DNA of 45,438 nt from Streptomyces sp. D2-8 (GCF_023184515.1 NZ_JAAHBP010000036.1:1-45438), one strand, 5' to 3'. Shown: positions 1-8,564, counted from the first letter of the stretch. Notes: a model not told the origin generated them from the letters alone. A program made the numbers and translations.

Positions 1-2154
1 GTTGCCGAGCGCACCTGCATGCTCTTCATGAACACCGCGCTGACCCGTGGCCGCGCCGAGATGGTCGTCACGGCCACCGGCATGCGCACCGAGGTCGGCG
101 CGATCGCCGAGGCGCTGCGCACCGGCGCGGAACCACCCAGCCCGCTCCAGGTCCAGATGGACAGCCTGGGCCGACGACTGGCCCTGGTCAGCGGCATCGC
201 CGTGGCCGCCTACGCGCTCGTGTCCCTCCTGCGCGGCGAGGCACTCGCCGACCTCGCGCTGCGCGCGGTGGCCTTGGCCGTCGCCGCGATCCCCGAGGGG
301 CTGCCCGCCGTTCTCGCGCTCACCCTGGCCCTGGGCGTCCACCGCATGGCCCGCCGCGGCGCCATCGTCAAACGCCTGGCCTCCGTCGAGGCACTCGGCT
401 CCGCGACCGTGGTGTGCAGCGACAAGACCGGCACCCTGACCCTGAACGAGATGACCACCCGCGCCCTGTGGGCCGCCGGGCGCGCCTACGAGGTGACCGG
501 CGAGGGCTACGACACCGCCGGCACCGTCCGCCCCGCCGACGGGCGGCAGGACTGGGACCCGCACGATGCGACCCTGGACGATGTGGGCACGCATGACGCG
601 CCCACGCAGGAAGCGGCCCTGCCCGCCCTGCACGACGCGGTGCTGCCGTTCGCGCTGTGCAACGACGCCCGTGTCACCCCCGAGGGCATCATCGGAGACC
701 CCACCGAGGCCGCCCTGGTCGTACTCGCCGCCAAGGCCGGTGTCGACGCCGGACTCCGCGGCCGCGTGCCACGCACCGGTGAAATCCCCTTCGACCCGGC
801 CGCCAAATACATGGCCACGTTCCACACCGACGCGGACGGCCGCGTCCGTGTCCACGCCAAGGGAGCCGTCGACGTCCTGCTGGACCGCTGCACCCACGTC
901 CTGACCGAACAGGGCCGCGCCCCCCTCGACGCCGAGCGCCGCCGTGAGATCACCGACGTCGCCCGGCGGATGGGCGGTCAGGGCCTGCGCGTCCTCGGGG
1001 CCGCCACCGCCACCACCGACCGGCCGAACCCTCGGGAGGCGATGGGACTGATCCTGACCGCGATCGCGGGAATAGCCGACCCGCCACGTCCTCAGGCCCG
1101 GGACGCCGTCGCCCTGGCCCAGGCCGCAGGCGTCACCGTCAAGATGATCACCGGGGATCATGCGGACACCGCCGCCGCCATCGCCCGCGAACTCGGCATC
1201 ACCGGCGATGTCGTCACCGGCGCCGAACTGGCGCGGATGAGCGAGCAGGAGCTCGCCGACCACGTCGAGGATGTCGGTGTCTTCGCCCGCGTCGCTCCCG
1301 AACACAAGGTGACCATCGTCCGCGCGCTCTCCCGGAAGGGCCACATCGTGGCCATGACCGGAGACGGCGTCAACGACGCCGCGGCGCTGCGTGCCGCCCA
1401 CATCGGCGTCGCGATGGGCATCACCGGCACCGACGTGGCCAAAGAAGCCGCCGACATGGTCCTGACCGACGACGACTTCTCCACCATCGTCCGCGCGGTG
1501 CGCGAGGGCCGCTCGATCTACGACAACATCGTCACCTTCGTCCGTTTCCAGCTGTCCACCAACATCGGCGCCATCCTCACCCTGCTCGCCACCGTGCTGG
1601 CGGGACTGCCCGCGCCCATGTCGGCGATCCAGCTGCTGTGGGTCAACATCATCATGGACGGTCCGCCCGCCATGGCCCTGGGCATCGACCCCCCGCGGGA
1701 CAACGTGATGCGGCGTCCGCCACGCCCACCCGGCGAACGCATCCTGAACGCCCGCCGCCTGGCCGCCGTCACCCGCTCCGGCGCGGTCATGGCCGCCGGT
1801 ACCCTGGCCGTCTTCGCCGGCGCCCGTCACCTCACCGACACCGCGACCGCCGCCACCATGGCCTTCACCACGTTCGTCCTCTTCCAACTGTGCAACGCCC
1901 TGGCCGCGCGCAGCGAGGACGGCCCCGTCCTCGGCCGCCACCAGTTGCACAACCGCACCTTGTGGATCTGCCTGGCCACCGTCCTGGCCCTCCAGATCAT
2001 CGCCGTGCAAGTGCCCATGGCCCAAGGAGTCTTCGACACCGTGTCGCTCAGCCCGGCCCAGTGGGCGATCTGCCTCGCCACCGCCTGCACCGTGCTGCTG
2101 ACCGAGCATGCATGGCACGTCGGCCGGACATGGCTCGGCCGCCCGACGGACTGA
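1..2154 (+). CDS. Cation-transporting P-type ATPase, 5' end cut by window edge
   Basis: The reading frame is open from base 1, so the true start and the first part of the protein (early membrane helices and the TGE actuator loop) lie outside the window. What remains, numbered from base 1, contains a membrane helix with the PEGLP ion-site motif near residue 98, the phosphorylation motif DKTGTLT with Asp141, the MITGDH nucleotide-domain motif near 382, TGDGVNDA near 453, and a C-terminal block of several hydrophobic segments. This order is typical of P2-type (calcium/PMR1-like) pumps rather than heavy-metal P1B pumps, since no CPC motif is present. Mycobacterial CtpF, a pump of the same class, belongs to the DosR regulon, and a DosR-like regulator follows here. 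The transported ion cannot be decided from sequence. Confidence 0.93.
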   Translation, partial: VAERTCMLFMNTALTRGRAEMVVTATGMRTEVGAIAEALRTGAEPPSPLQVQMDSLGRRLALVSGIAVAAYALVSLLRGEALADLALRAVALAVAAIPEGLPAVLALTLALGVHRMARRGAIVKRLASVEALGSATVVCSDKTGTLTLNEMTTRALWAAGRAYEVTGEGYDTAGTVRPADGRQDWDPHDATLDDVGTHDAPTQEAALPALHDAVLPFALCNDARVTPEGIIGDPTEAALVVLAAKAGVDAGLRGRVPRTGEIPFDPAAKYMATFHTDADGRVRVHAKGAVDVLLDRCTHVLTEQGRAPLDAERRREITDVARRMGGQGLRVLGAATATTDRPNPREAMGLILTAIAGIADPPRPQARDAVALAQAAGVTVKMITGDHADTAAAIARELGITGDVVTGAELARMSEQELADHVEDVGVFARVAPEHKVTIVRALSRKGHIVAMTGDGVNDAAALRAAHIGVAMGITGTDVAKEAADMVLTDDDFSTIVRAVREGRSIYDNIVTFVRFQLSTNIGAILTLLATVLAGLPAPMSAIQLLWVNIIMDGPPAMALGIDPPRDNVMRRPPRPPGERILNARRLAAVTRSGAVMAAGTLAVFAGARHLTDTATAATMAFTTFVLFQLCNALAARSEDGPVLGRHQLHNRTLWICLATVLALQIIAVQVPMAQGVFDTVSLSPAQWAICLATACTVLLTEHAWHVGRTWLGRPTD

Positions 2155-2287
2155 TCAGCCTGTCCGGTGCACCGGCCCGGGTCCTGTCCGACGTCGGGCA
2201 CGGGGCCCGGACGCGGCGGCGGTGCCGGTGATCCGGTTGTCGGCGAACCGGGTGCGCGGCGGCTGCCCGCCGGCACGGGTGGGGGTG

Positions 2288-2424
2288 TGCCGGGCCAGTC
2301 CGGCGCGGACGTACGGCAGTGATGCGGCGCCCATGGACAGACTGGTGACGCCGAGTCCGGTGAGCACGCAGGCGAGCAGGGGGTCGGTGACGGCCTCGCC
2401 GCACACCCCGCGGCTCTTGCCCGC
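2288..2424 (-). pseudogene. Remnant of ptsI (PTS enzyme I) C-terminal region
   Basis: In the gap between the ATPase and the response regulator, the minus strand encodes about 45 residues that read GVCGEAVTDPLLACVLTGLG followed by VTSLSMGAASLPYVRAGLAR. This matches the C-terminal part of PEP-protein phosphotransferase, including the Cys of the active-site CGE motif. Nothing resembling the rest of the roughly 550-residue enzyme is visible on either side, and no start is apparent. I therefore call a relic. Basis: sequence read directly, family assignment from memory. Confidence 0.6.
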
Positions 2425-2461
2425 CGGTGCGCGGGGGGATGCGGGAACAGCAGAGCGAAAA

Positions 2462-2489
2462 GGGCCGGTCGGCCCTGGCCGTTCGGCCC
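2462..2489. promoter_or_regulatory. Two abutting DosR/OsdR-like boxes upstream of the response regulator
   Basis: GGGCCGGTCGGCCC (2462-2475) is followed directly by TGGCCGTTCGGCCC (2476-2489). The first is a perfect GGGCC-N4-GGCCC palindrome. The pair lies 93-120 bp before the regulator start and suggests autoregulation, as known for dosR. The consensus was derived from repeats within this window. Confidence 0.6.
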
Positions 2490-2581
2490 GGAATCGCGCA
2501 AGATCTGTGACAGAGAAGGACCGGTCCCGCCCATCTGGCGGTTCCGTGCCGGAAAACGACGACACAGGACAGGAGCCGTCG

Positions 2582-3274
2582 ATGGCGGACAGCGAGCGAC
2601 CCGGACCCGACAACCCGATCCGGGTCTTCCTGCTGGACGACCACGAGGTGGTACGCCGCGGGGTGCACGACCTGCTGAACGACGAACCGGACATCACCGT
2701 GATCGGCGAGGCCGCGAACGTGGAGCAGGCCTTGGTCCGTGTCCCCGCGCTGCGCCCGCAGGTGGCCGTGCTCGATGTGCGCCTGCCCGACGGCGACGGA
2801 GTGACCGTCTGCCGCGAGCTGCGCTCGCAGATGCCGGAGCTGGCCTGCCTGATGCTCACCTCCTTCGACGACGAGGAGGCCCTGCTGGACTCGATCATGG
2901 CGGGTGCGTCCGGGTACGTACTGAAGCAGATCCAGGGCTCGGATCTGGTGTCGGCCGTGCGCACCGTGGCCCGCGGTCAGTCCCTGCTCGACCCCAGCGC
3001 CACCGCCAAGCTGATGGCCCGCCTGCGCCAGAGCCAGGAACCGGAGCCCGAGCCCGACGCCCTGCCGGGCCTGACCGACCGGGAGCGGGAGATCCTGGCC
3101 CTCATCGGAGAAGGGCTCACCAACCGCCAGATCGGCCAGCGGCTCTACCTCGCGGAGAAGACGGTCAAGAACCACATCTCCCGCCTGCTCGCCAAACTCG
3201 GCGTGGAGCGGCGCATCCAGGCCGCGGTCATCGCCACCCAGGCCCAGGACCGGCTCAGGCACGAAGGGCGCTGA
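2582..3274 (+). CDS. DosR/OsdR-like response regulator (NarL/FixJ family)
   Basis: This 230-residue two-component regulator has an N-terminal receiver domain (LLDDHEVVRRG acidic start; phospho-acceptor Asp65 in VLDVRLPDG; Lys in YVLKQ) and a C-terminal LuxR-type helix-turn-helix beginning LTDRERE. The recognition helix carries EKTVKNHISRLLAKLG, with Lys196 and Asn197 matching the base-contacting Lys-Asn of mycobacterial DosR. The following ERRIQAAV also fits DosR closely. The ATG at 2582 is chosen because CAGGAG lies about 8 bases upstream and the receiver domain starts soon after; the open frame further upstream covers the ptsI relic. No kinase is adjacent; the likely partner is the DosS-like kinase at 32410-34149. 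Expected role: activation of hypoxia/NO genes through the GGGMC-N4-GGCCC boxes in this window. Confidence 0.9.
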   Translation: MADSERPGPDNPIRVFLLDDHEVVRRGVHDLLNDEPDITVIGEAANVEQALVRVPALRPQVAVLDVRLPDGDGVTVCRELRSQMPELACLMLTSFDDEEALLDSIMAGASGYVLKQIQGSDLVSAVRTVARGQSLLDPSATAKLMARLRQSQEPEPEPDALPGLTDREREILALIGEGLTNRQIGQRLYLAEKTVKNHISRLLAKLGVERRIQAAVIATQAQDRLRHEGR

Positions 3275-3300
3275 GGCTTCGCGCGCAGCCGGCAGCCGCA

Positions 3301-3336
3301 GGGCCGAACGTCCCTCACCCGGCCCCCGAGCGGCCC
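3301..3336. promoter_or_regulatory. DosR/OsdR-like box pair upstream of GAPDH
   Basis: GGGCCGAACGTCCC at 3301-3314 is identical to the box at 8602-8615. A weaker partner, CCCCCGAGCGGCCC, lies at 3323-3336, offset by 22 bp (two helical turns). The pair ends about 80 bp before the GAPDH start. Confidence 0.5.
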
Positions 3337-3417
3337 AAGCCGAACCCCCTCCCCGGCCACCAGGCTGGCAGCACACCCGGACACCGCCGGGCGGCACTGA
3401 TCGGGAGGACGACGGAC

Positions 3418-4446
3418 ATGACCGTGCGTGTGGGCATCAACGGCTTCGGCCGCATCGGACGCAACTATCTGCGCTGCGTGCTGGAGCGCGCGGAGAGCGG
3501 TACCGGCGAGCCGGTCGAGGTCGTGGCGGTCAACGACCTCACCTCGCCGGACGCACTGGCCCATCTGCTGGCGTACGACTCGACGTACGGCCGCCTCGGC
3601 CGCACCGTGGAACACGACGACACCTCGATCACCGTCGACGGCCACCGCATCGCCGTGACCGCCGAGCGTGACCCGGCCGAGCTGGACTGGGGGCACCTCG
3701 GTGTGGACGTGGTCATCGAGTCGACCGGCCGCTTCCGCACCCGTGAGCAGGCCGGTCTGCACCTGAAGGGGGGCGCCCGGAAGGTACTGCTCTCCGTACC
3801 GGGCAAGGGAGTTGACGCCACGATCGTGATGGGCGTCAACGAGGGCACGTACGTCCCGGAGAGCGACCACGTGGTCTCCAACGCCTCCTGCACCACCAAC
3901 TGCGTGGCGCCCATGGTGAAGGTGCTCGACGAGCACTTCGGCCTGGTCAAGGGCCTGATGACCACCATCCACGGCTACACCAACGACCAGGTGGTCCTGG
4001 ACGGCCCGCACAAGGACCTGCGCCGCGGTCGCAGCGCCGCCGTCAACATCATCCCCACGTCCACCGGCGCTGCCCGCGCCGTCGGCCTGGTCCTGCCGGA
4101 GCTGACCGGGACCTTGGACGGCATCGCCGTCCGCGTGCCGGTCGAGGACGGCTCGCTGACCGACCTGAGCGTGGTTCTGGAGCGGCCCGTGACCGCGGAC
4201 GAGGTCAACGCCGCGTTCCGGGAGGCCGCCGACGGGCCGCTGAAGGGAATCCTGCGGGTCTCGGACGCCCCGATCGTCTCCCGCGACGTGGTCGGCGATC
4301 CCGCCTCGTGCGTCCTGGACGCCCCGCTGACGCAGGCGCACGGCGATCTGGTCAAGGTCTTCGGCTGGTACGACAACGAGTGGGGCTACACCAACCGGCT
4401 GCTCGACCTCACCGAGTACGTCGCCAAAACGCTCCCACGGAACTGA
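3418..4446 (+). CDS. gap: Glyceraldehyde-3-phosphate dehydrogenase, type I
   Basis: This 342-residue protein interconverts glyceraldehyde 3-phosphate and 1,3-bisphosphoglycerate in central glycolysis. The N-terminal NAD-binding motif INGFGRIGRN is present. The catalytic Cys158 sits in SNASCTTNCVAP, with the HGYTNDQ histidine motif soon after. WYDNEWGYTNR near the C-terminus is the family signature. Length is normal. The ATG at 3418 is preceded by GGGAGGACG. It stands alone rather than in a gap-pgk-tpi operon, so it is likely a second GAPDH. Boxes at 3301-3336 suggest it is drawn into the hypoxia regulon, perhaps to sustain fermentative or low-oxygen glycolysis (inference). Confidence 0.95.
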   Translation: MTVRVGINGFGRIGRNYLRCVLERAESGTGEPVEVVAVNDLTSPDALAHLLAYDSTYGRLGRTVEHDDTSITVDGHRIAVTAERDPAELDWGHLGVDVVIESTGRFRTREQAGLHLKGGARKVLLSVPGKGVDATIVMGVNEGTYVPESDHVVSNASCTTNCVAPMVKVLDEHFGLVKGLMTTIHGYTNDQVVLDGPHKDLRRGRSAAVNIIPTSTGAARAVGLVLPELTGTLDGIAVRVPVEDGSLTDLSVVLERPVTADEVNAAFREAADGPLKGILRVSDAPIVSRDVVGDPASCVLDAPLTQAHGDLVKVFGWYDNEWGYTNRLLDLTEYVAKTLPRN

Positions 4447-4491
4447 GACAACCTCCGGGGCCTGGGACAAGGACGAGGAGGCGAGACGAGA

Positions 4492-4505
4492 GGGGTGATC
4501 AGCCC
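4492..4505. promoter_or_regulatory. Candidate DosR/OsdR-like box upstream of the first Acg-like gene
   Basis: GGGGTGATCAGCCC fits the GGGNN-N4-NGCCC pattern with imperfect inner positions and lies 133-146 bp before the start at 4638. It is one of the weaker members of the set. Confidence 0.35.
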
Positions 4506-4637
4506 CATCTGGGCAACACTGAGGCCTTTGCGCATCGTGTTCCGTCACGGCCGCGTCGGTGTGCGGATTCCGGGTGCTCGGCGGTGCCGCCGGGCAGACA
4601 CTGGAATCGGCCCGTCGGGGCAGGACAGGAGGATTCC

Positions 4638-5633
4638 ATGGCTTCGCGCGAACTCGACGAGAAGACGGTGACCATGCTCGTGGCCGAGGCCGCGGCGGCT
4701 CCGTCCATGCACAACGCGCAGCCCTGGCGTTTCCAGTACGTCGCCGACGAGCGTCTCCTGCTGCTGCGCGCCGACCTCGCGCGGGCCATGCCCCGGTCCG
4801 ATCCCGGCAACCGGGCGCTGCACATCGGCTGCGGGGCGGCGCTGCTCAACCTGCGCGTCGCCGCCGCGCACAGGGACCTCGTCCCAGACACCCGGCTGCT
4901 GCCCGAGCCACAGGATCCGCTGCTGCTCGCGGCCGTCCACCTGGCCGACCCGGGCGGGCGACGCTTGCCGCAGGACGACCTGGCGCGGCTGCATGAGGCG
5001 ATCCGGCAGCGGCACACCAGCCGCCATCCCTTCGCCGAGAAGGACATCCCGGAGGACGTCCGGACCGCCTTGCAGGATGCGGCGGCGCGCGAGTCGGCCG
5101 TCCTTCTCTTCCCCGGCCCCTGGCACGCCGAGACCGTGCTCGACCTGGTCCGCGATGCGGAGAGCCGCGACGCCATGGACTCCGGCGCCCGCGCGGACCT
5201 CATCCGCTGGACCCGGCTCGGGGCGGAGGCGGACACCGCCGTCGACGGCGTCCCCGAGTACGCCTTCGGCCCACGCAAACGGGACGGCAAGGCTCCTGTA
5301 CGGGACTTCGCCGGACGCCGGCCGGTTGCCGACCGCGGCAGCACCGCCTTCGAGCACACCCCGCACCTGGCCCTGCTGAGCACCCCCGGTGACACCCCCG
5401 CCGACTGGCTGCGCGCCGGACAGGCCCTGGAACGGGTTCTGCTGGAGGCCACCCTGGCCGACCTGGCCACCTCCCTGACCTCCCATGCCCTGGAAGACCG
5501 CGAGCTGCGCCTGCTGGCCCGCGACCCGGGACGGGGCACGGGCCACGTGCAGATGGTGCTGCGACTGGGCTACGGCCCCCGGGGCCCGGCTACCCCCCGT
5601 CGCCCGGTGAGAGATGTCCTCGACATCGTGTGA
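4638..5633 (+). CDS. Acg-like nitroreductase-fold protein, copy 1
   Basis: This 331-residue protein begins with a segment in which AAAAPSMHNAQPWRF is the nitroreductase-fold FMN-contact motif. Further shared family blocks are RQRHTSRHPF in the middle and a C-terminal half with the WLRAGQALERVLL and PQ/VQMVLRLGYG-type ends. Length and two-half layout fit the Acg (Rv2032) family, proteins of the mycobacterial DosR regulon that bind flavin but seem poor enzymes, with proposed roles in sequestering FMN. ATG 4638 follows AGGACAGGAGG; the open frame upstream is not coding-like. A paralogue lies downstream at 6067-7095. Substrate unknown. Confidence 0.85.
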   Translation: MASRELDEKTVTMLVAEAAAAPSMHNAQPWRFQYVADERLLLLRADLARAMPRSDPGNRALHIGCGAALLNLRVAAAHRDLVPDTRLLPEPQDPLLLAAVHLADPGGRRLPQDDLARLHEAIRQRHTSRHPFAEKDIPEDVRTALQDAAARESAVLLFPGPWHAETVLDLVRDAESRDAMDSGARADLIRWTRLGAEADTAVDGVPEYAFGPRKRDGKAPVRDFAGRRPVADRGSTAFEHTPHLALLSTPGDTPADWLRAGQALERVLLEATLADLATSLTSHALEDRELRLLARDPGRGTGHVQMVLRLGYGPRGPATPRRPVRDVLDIV

Positions 5634-5782
5634 CCGAGGCCCGGGCGGGACATTTCTCGCGTCGAACCCCGTGCCGGAGCCGCAGCCGGTGCTCCGTGTC
5701 CGGCGTGAGCAGGCGGGCCGCGTCCGGAGTCCGCCCTGGCCCGGACGCGGCTGCACCTCGTCGCCGTCACTCGGTCCTTCGG

Positions 5783-5875
5783 TCACTCGTGCGGGATCAC
5801 CGTGACCGGCGCCGCGGCATGGTGCAGCCCTCGTCGTCCGGCCAAGACCGCGCGGAACTCACCGGGGCACGGGTG
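5783..5875 (-). pseudogene. Remnant of a universal stress protein C-terminus
   Basis: On the minus strand between the two Acg-like genes, a short frame ends EFRAVLAGRRGLHHAAAPVT then VIPHE and a stop. The LHHAAAPVTVIPHE ending is the usual last beta-strand of universal stress proteins (LL-HHA-CPV-VV pattern). The frame is closed by a stop only 31 codons upstream and no ATP-binding GxxG motif can be read in it. USP genes are common in DosR/OsdR regulons, so this may be a member that decayed. The rest of 5634-6066 shows no other gene. Confidence 0.45.
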
Positions 5876-5984
5876 TCAGTACCAGGGCTTGACACGGACC
5901 GGCCGAGGGGCTGACGGGCATGCCCTTCAGGGGACCGCACGGCATGTCCGGCACGTATTTCAAGGCCGTATGGCAGGCCCGGAA

Positions 5985-5998
5985 GGGCCGGTCAACCC
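5985..5998. promoter_or_regulatory. DosR/OsdR-like box upstream of the second Acg-like gene
   Basis: GGGCCGGTCAACCC ends 68 bp before the ATG at 6067. A weaker match, AGGCCGTATGGCAG (5963-5976), lies 22 bp upstream, repeating the two-turn spacing seen at 3301 and 8602. Confidence 0.55.
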
Positions 5999-6066
5999 TC
6001 TCCCGAGCTGGGGTCCGTGGCGCAGGGTTGGCGGTACGAGGGAGAGTTTTGCAGAGGAGAGCCGTC

Positions 6067-7095
6067 ATGCAGACCCGGGAAGTCGACGCCACAGCCGTTC
6101 GGTCCCTGCTGGCCGCGGCGGTGGCGGCACCGTCGATCCACAATACGCAGCCCTGGCGGTTCGGCCTGGACCCGGACAGCCGGTCGGTCGAGGTCCGGGC
6201 CGACCGCGGACGGCCACTGCCGATGACCGATCCCGACCTGCGTGCCCAGCACCTGTCGGTGGGCGCGGCCGTCTTCAACCTCCGGGTGGCCGCGGCACAC
6301 CTGGGCTGGGAACCGATCGTCCGTCTGCTGCCCGCCGCGGACGATCCCGACCTGCTCGCCCGCGTGCAACTCGCCCGGCCCGCCGCGGACGGGCCCTCGA
6401 CCCCGGGCGGCCTGTACGAAGCTATAGAGCGGCGTCACAGCAGCCGGATGCCCTTCACCGGCCGCCCGGTGCCGGAACCGGTCGTGGCACAGATGATCAC
6501 CGCCGCCCGGGCCGAGGGCGCGCGCCTGGACGTTCCCGACATCATGGGAACCCGGCGTCTGCTGCGGTTGACCCAGGCGGCCGAGGCCCGCAACGCATCC
6601 CATCCGGCTCGCACGGCCGAGTCACGCACCTGGCTCACCGCCCCGGGAAGGGACACCCCCTACGGCATCCCCGTGACCGCCCTGGGCGCCCGGGATGCGT
6701 CCGGGCGGATACCGGTGCGGGAATTCACCGGCCGGCTGCCTGTGCCGTACCTGCCCGCCCTGCACTTCGAACGCCACGCCCAGGTAGCGCTGTTGTGGAC
6801 CTCGCGGGACCGGCGCGAGGACTGGTTGCGGGCGGGCCAGGCCCTGCAGCGCGTACTGCTCACGGCGACGGTGCACGGGGTACGCACCTCCATGCTGCAC
6901 CAGGCGATGGAGTGGCTGGATCTGCGGGCGGCGATGGGCGGATCGAGGCGACCGTGTTGCCCACAGCTGCTGATCCGGTTCGGGTACGGCCCCGAGGGCG
7001 GCCACACACCACGCGCGGCCCCGCACGCCACACCTCGTCCCGCTCTCGGACCCGAGCCGGCGGCTTCCGATGCGGGTGCCGTTCCATCCGGCTGA
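6067..7095 (+). CDS. Acg-like nitroreductase-fold protein, copy 2
   Basis: This 342-residue paralogue of the protein at 4638 shares AAAVAAPSIHNTQPWRF at the N-terminus, an ERRHSSRMPF block in the middle, the REFTGRLPVPYLPALHFERH region, WLRAGQALQRVLL and a C-terminal PQLLIRFGYGPEGG. ATG 6067 is preceded by AGAGGAGAG; the open frame upstream overlaps the promoter box and is discarded. Two Acg-like genes in direct orientation separated only by a decayed USP gene suggest tandem duplication and divergence. Flavin binding is expected from the family; an enzymatic substrate cannot be inferred. The C-terminal 25 residues are low-complexity and may be a drifted tail. Confidence 0.85.
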   Translation: MQTREVDATAVRSLLAAAVAAPSIHNTQPWRFGLDPDSRSVEVRADRGRPLPMTDPDLRAQHLSVGAAVFNLRVAAAHLGWEPIVRLLPAADDPDLLARVQLARPAADGPSTPGGLYEAIERRHSSRMPFTGRPVPEPVVAQMITAARAEGARLDVPDIMGTRRLLRLTQAAEARNASHPARTAESRTWLTAPGRDTPYGIPVTALGARDASGRIPVREFTGRLPVPYLPALHFERHAQVALLWTSRDRREDWLRAGQALQRVLLTATVHGVRTSMLHQAMEWLDLRAAMGGSRRPCCPQLLIRFGYGPEGGHTPRAAPHATPRPALGPEPAASDAGAVPSG

Positions 7096-7319
7096 CTGGG
7101 CCACCGGTGACCGTCTCGCATTCGACCCAGGCGTGGACGGGGTGTTGGAGGTTGAAGTGGACCGCGGCCATCATGGCCGGCGCGCCGAGCTGTTCGTCGT
7201 CGGACCCGAGCTCGGCCGCTACCTGCGGACCTCCAGGGCGACAGCGGCCTGGGCACTGGACCGCTGTCGCACGCCGCACGCCGCACGCCGCACGCCGCAC
7301 GCGCGCCGCGCGGCGTCGG
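7096..7319. other. Gap without an assignable gene
   Basis: Between the convergent second Acg-like gene and the cupin gene there is a plus-strand frame reading WATGDRLAFDPGVDG and ELFVVGPELGRYLRTSR, which looks coding-like but matches no family I recognise. It has no clear start and runs into the tandem repeat at 7268. It may be a relic. Confidence 0.3.
7268..7302. repeat. Five tandem copies of the 7-mer CGCACGC
   Basis: The unit CGCACGC is repeated five times without mismatch, between the stop codons of the convergent second Acg-like and cupin genes. A GC-rich stretch (GCGCCGCGCGGCG) follows. This is a simple-sequence tract open to slippage; it may also take part in termination. Confidence 0.85.
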
Positions 7320-7670
7320 TCATGCCGCGGAAGGCGCGCCGGATCCGGACGGCTCCGGAGCGGGCAGCATGGTCAGCAGCATGACGCTGGGCTCGGTGGC
7401 GCGCACGGTGTGCGGCAGACGTGCGGGCAGGTGGATCCAGCTCCCGGGCGTCGCCTTGGTCTTCTCGTCACTCAGGACGAGGTCGAGGCGGCCCTGGACG
7501 ACCTGGATGACCACGGGGAGGGCGGAGGTGTGCTCGGTCAGTTCCTGGCCGGCGGCGAAAGCGAAGCCGACGACGCGCAGGCGGTCGTCGCGGTACAGGA
7601 CGCGGCTGAGGGTGCCGTCCTCGGGCACGGTCAGTTCGGCGGCCAGGTCGGTGATCACGGTGGCGGTCAT
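7320..7670 (-). CDS. Small cupin-fold protein
   Basis: This 116-residue protein carries a single cupin barrel: LRVVGFAFAAGQELTEHTSALPVVIQVVQG holds the first-motif histidine and the conserved glycine turn, and PGSWIHLPARLPHTVRA is the second motif with its histidine. One metal-binding site is likely, though the HxH pair of motif 1 is reduced to a single His. ATG 7670 has GAGGAG 8-13 bases upstream and lies 13 bp after the methyltransferase stop, so the two genes form an operon. Similar small cupins accompany hypoxia or metal-stress genes; the ligand is unknown. Confidence 0.8.
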   Translation of the reverse strand: MTATVITDLAAELTVPEDGTLSRVLYRDDRLRVVGFAFAAGQELTEHTSALPVVIQVVQGRLDLVLSDEKTKATPGSWIHLPARLPHTVRATEPSVMLLTMLPAPEPSGSGAPSAA

Positions 7671-7683
7671 CTGGGACAGCTCC

Positions 7684-8529
7684 TCAGGGCCGGGACGGGG
7701 TGGGGACGGCGAGCAGGCTGATCGCGCCCAGGTGGGCGCTGTGGCGTTGGAAGACGCGGCGCATGTGCAGCACTCGGCGCAGTGCGGACGGGTTGCGCAG
7801 GGCCCGGCCGGCGATACGCAGGGCGGGGACCAGTCCTTCGTCGGCGACGAGGCGGCGCGGTTCCAGCAGTGCCATCGGTGCGGTCTTGTGGGCGGTGACG
7901 GTGAAGCCCTCGTCGGCGAGGAGTTCACGCCAGGCGGTGGGGGTCAGGGGGCGGGCGCCGACGTGGATGGCCTCGTGCAGGTCATGGGTGATGCGGTCGG
8001 CGAGTGCCGGGTCGAGTTCGTCGGGCAGCAGGCACAGTTCGTGGAGGGCGTACCGGCCGGTGGAGTCGTCGAGGAGGCGGCGGGCCTCTCGTACGATGCG
8101 CCGCTTGGCGGATTCGGGCTGCATGGTCAGCATCGCCTCGCCGTACACGACGGTGGCGTCGCCGTCCGGCAGCCTGGTGTCCGCGGCGTCCGACCGTACG
8201 GCACGCACCTTGGTGGGGCCGGGGGTGGCGAGGGCGCTGAGCGCGGCCACGGCGGCGGCGTCGCGGTCGACGGCGGTGTAGGCGGCCGGGTGGCGGGCGA
8301 GGGTCAGCCGGGCGGTGGCGCCAAGGCCGGCGGCCAGTTCCACCACCCGGTCCTGCGGATCCACGCCGAGGGCGTCCAGCATCCACCGGGTCAGCTCCAC
8401 ACCGCCGGGGCGGAGCACCCGCTTGCCCAGCCGGGCCAGCAGCCAGTGGCCGGGCATGCGGGCGGCGTCCAGTCCGTCGCCGGGAATGGGGATGTTCTTC
8501 TGCAGGGCGGAATGGTCTGTCGATGCCAT
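7684..8529 (-). CDS. SAM-dependent methyltransferase, class I
   Basis: This 281-residue protein has a Rossmann-type methyltransferase core. RVVELAAGLGATARLTL is motif I (glycine-rich SAM loop), YTAVDRDAAAV supplies the acidic residue binding the ribose, and SDAADTRLPDGDATVVYGEAML covers motifs II-III. LLPDELDPALADRI and a basic C-terminus follow. The substrate cannot be deduced. It is the first gene of a two-gene minus-strand operon with the cupin. Its upstream region is unusual: an iron-box-like palindrome (8565-8578) and two DosR/OsdR-like boxes (8602-8636) precede it, so expression may respond to both iron and hypoxia. Confidence 0.85.
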   Translation of the reverse strand: MASTDHSALQKNIPIPGDGLDAARMPGHWLLARLGKRVLRPGGVELTRWMLDALGVDPQDRVVELAAGLGATARLTLARHPAAYTAVDRDAAAVAALSALATPGPTKVRAVRSDAADTRLPDGDATVVYGEAMLTMQPESAKRRIVREARRLLDDSTGRYALHELCLLPDELDPALADRITHDLHEAIHVGARPLTPTAWRELLADEGFTVTAHKTAPMALLEPRRLVADEGLVPALRIAGRALRNPSALRRVLHMRRVFQRHSAHLGAISLLAVPTPSRP

Positions 8530-8564
8530 CTTCGTGCCTCGCTCTCTGCCTGCACCGGTACTAC

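Noticed and set aside
7268..7302. The tandem 7-mers as a CRISPR array
   Set aside because: There are no spacers between the repeat units; it is a simple tandem repeat.
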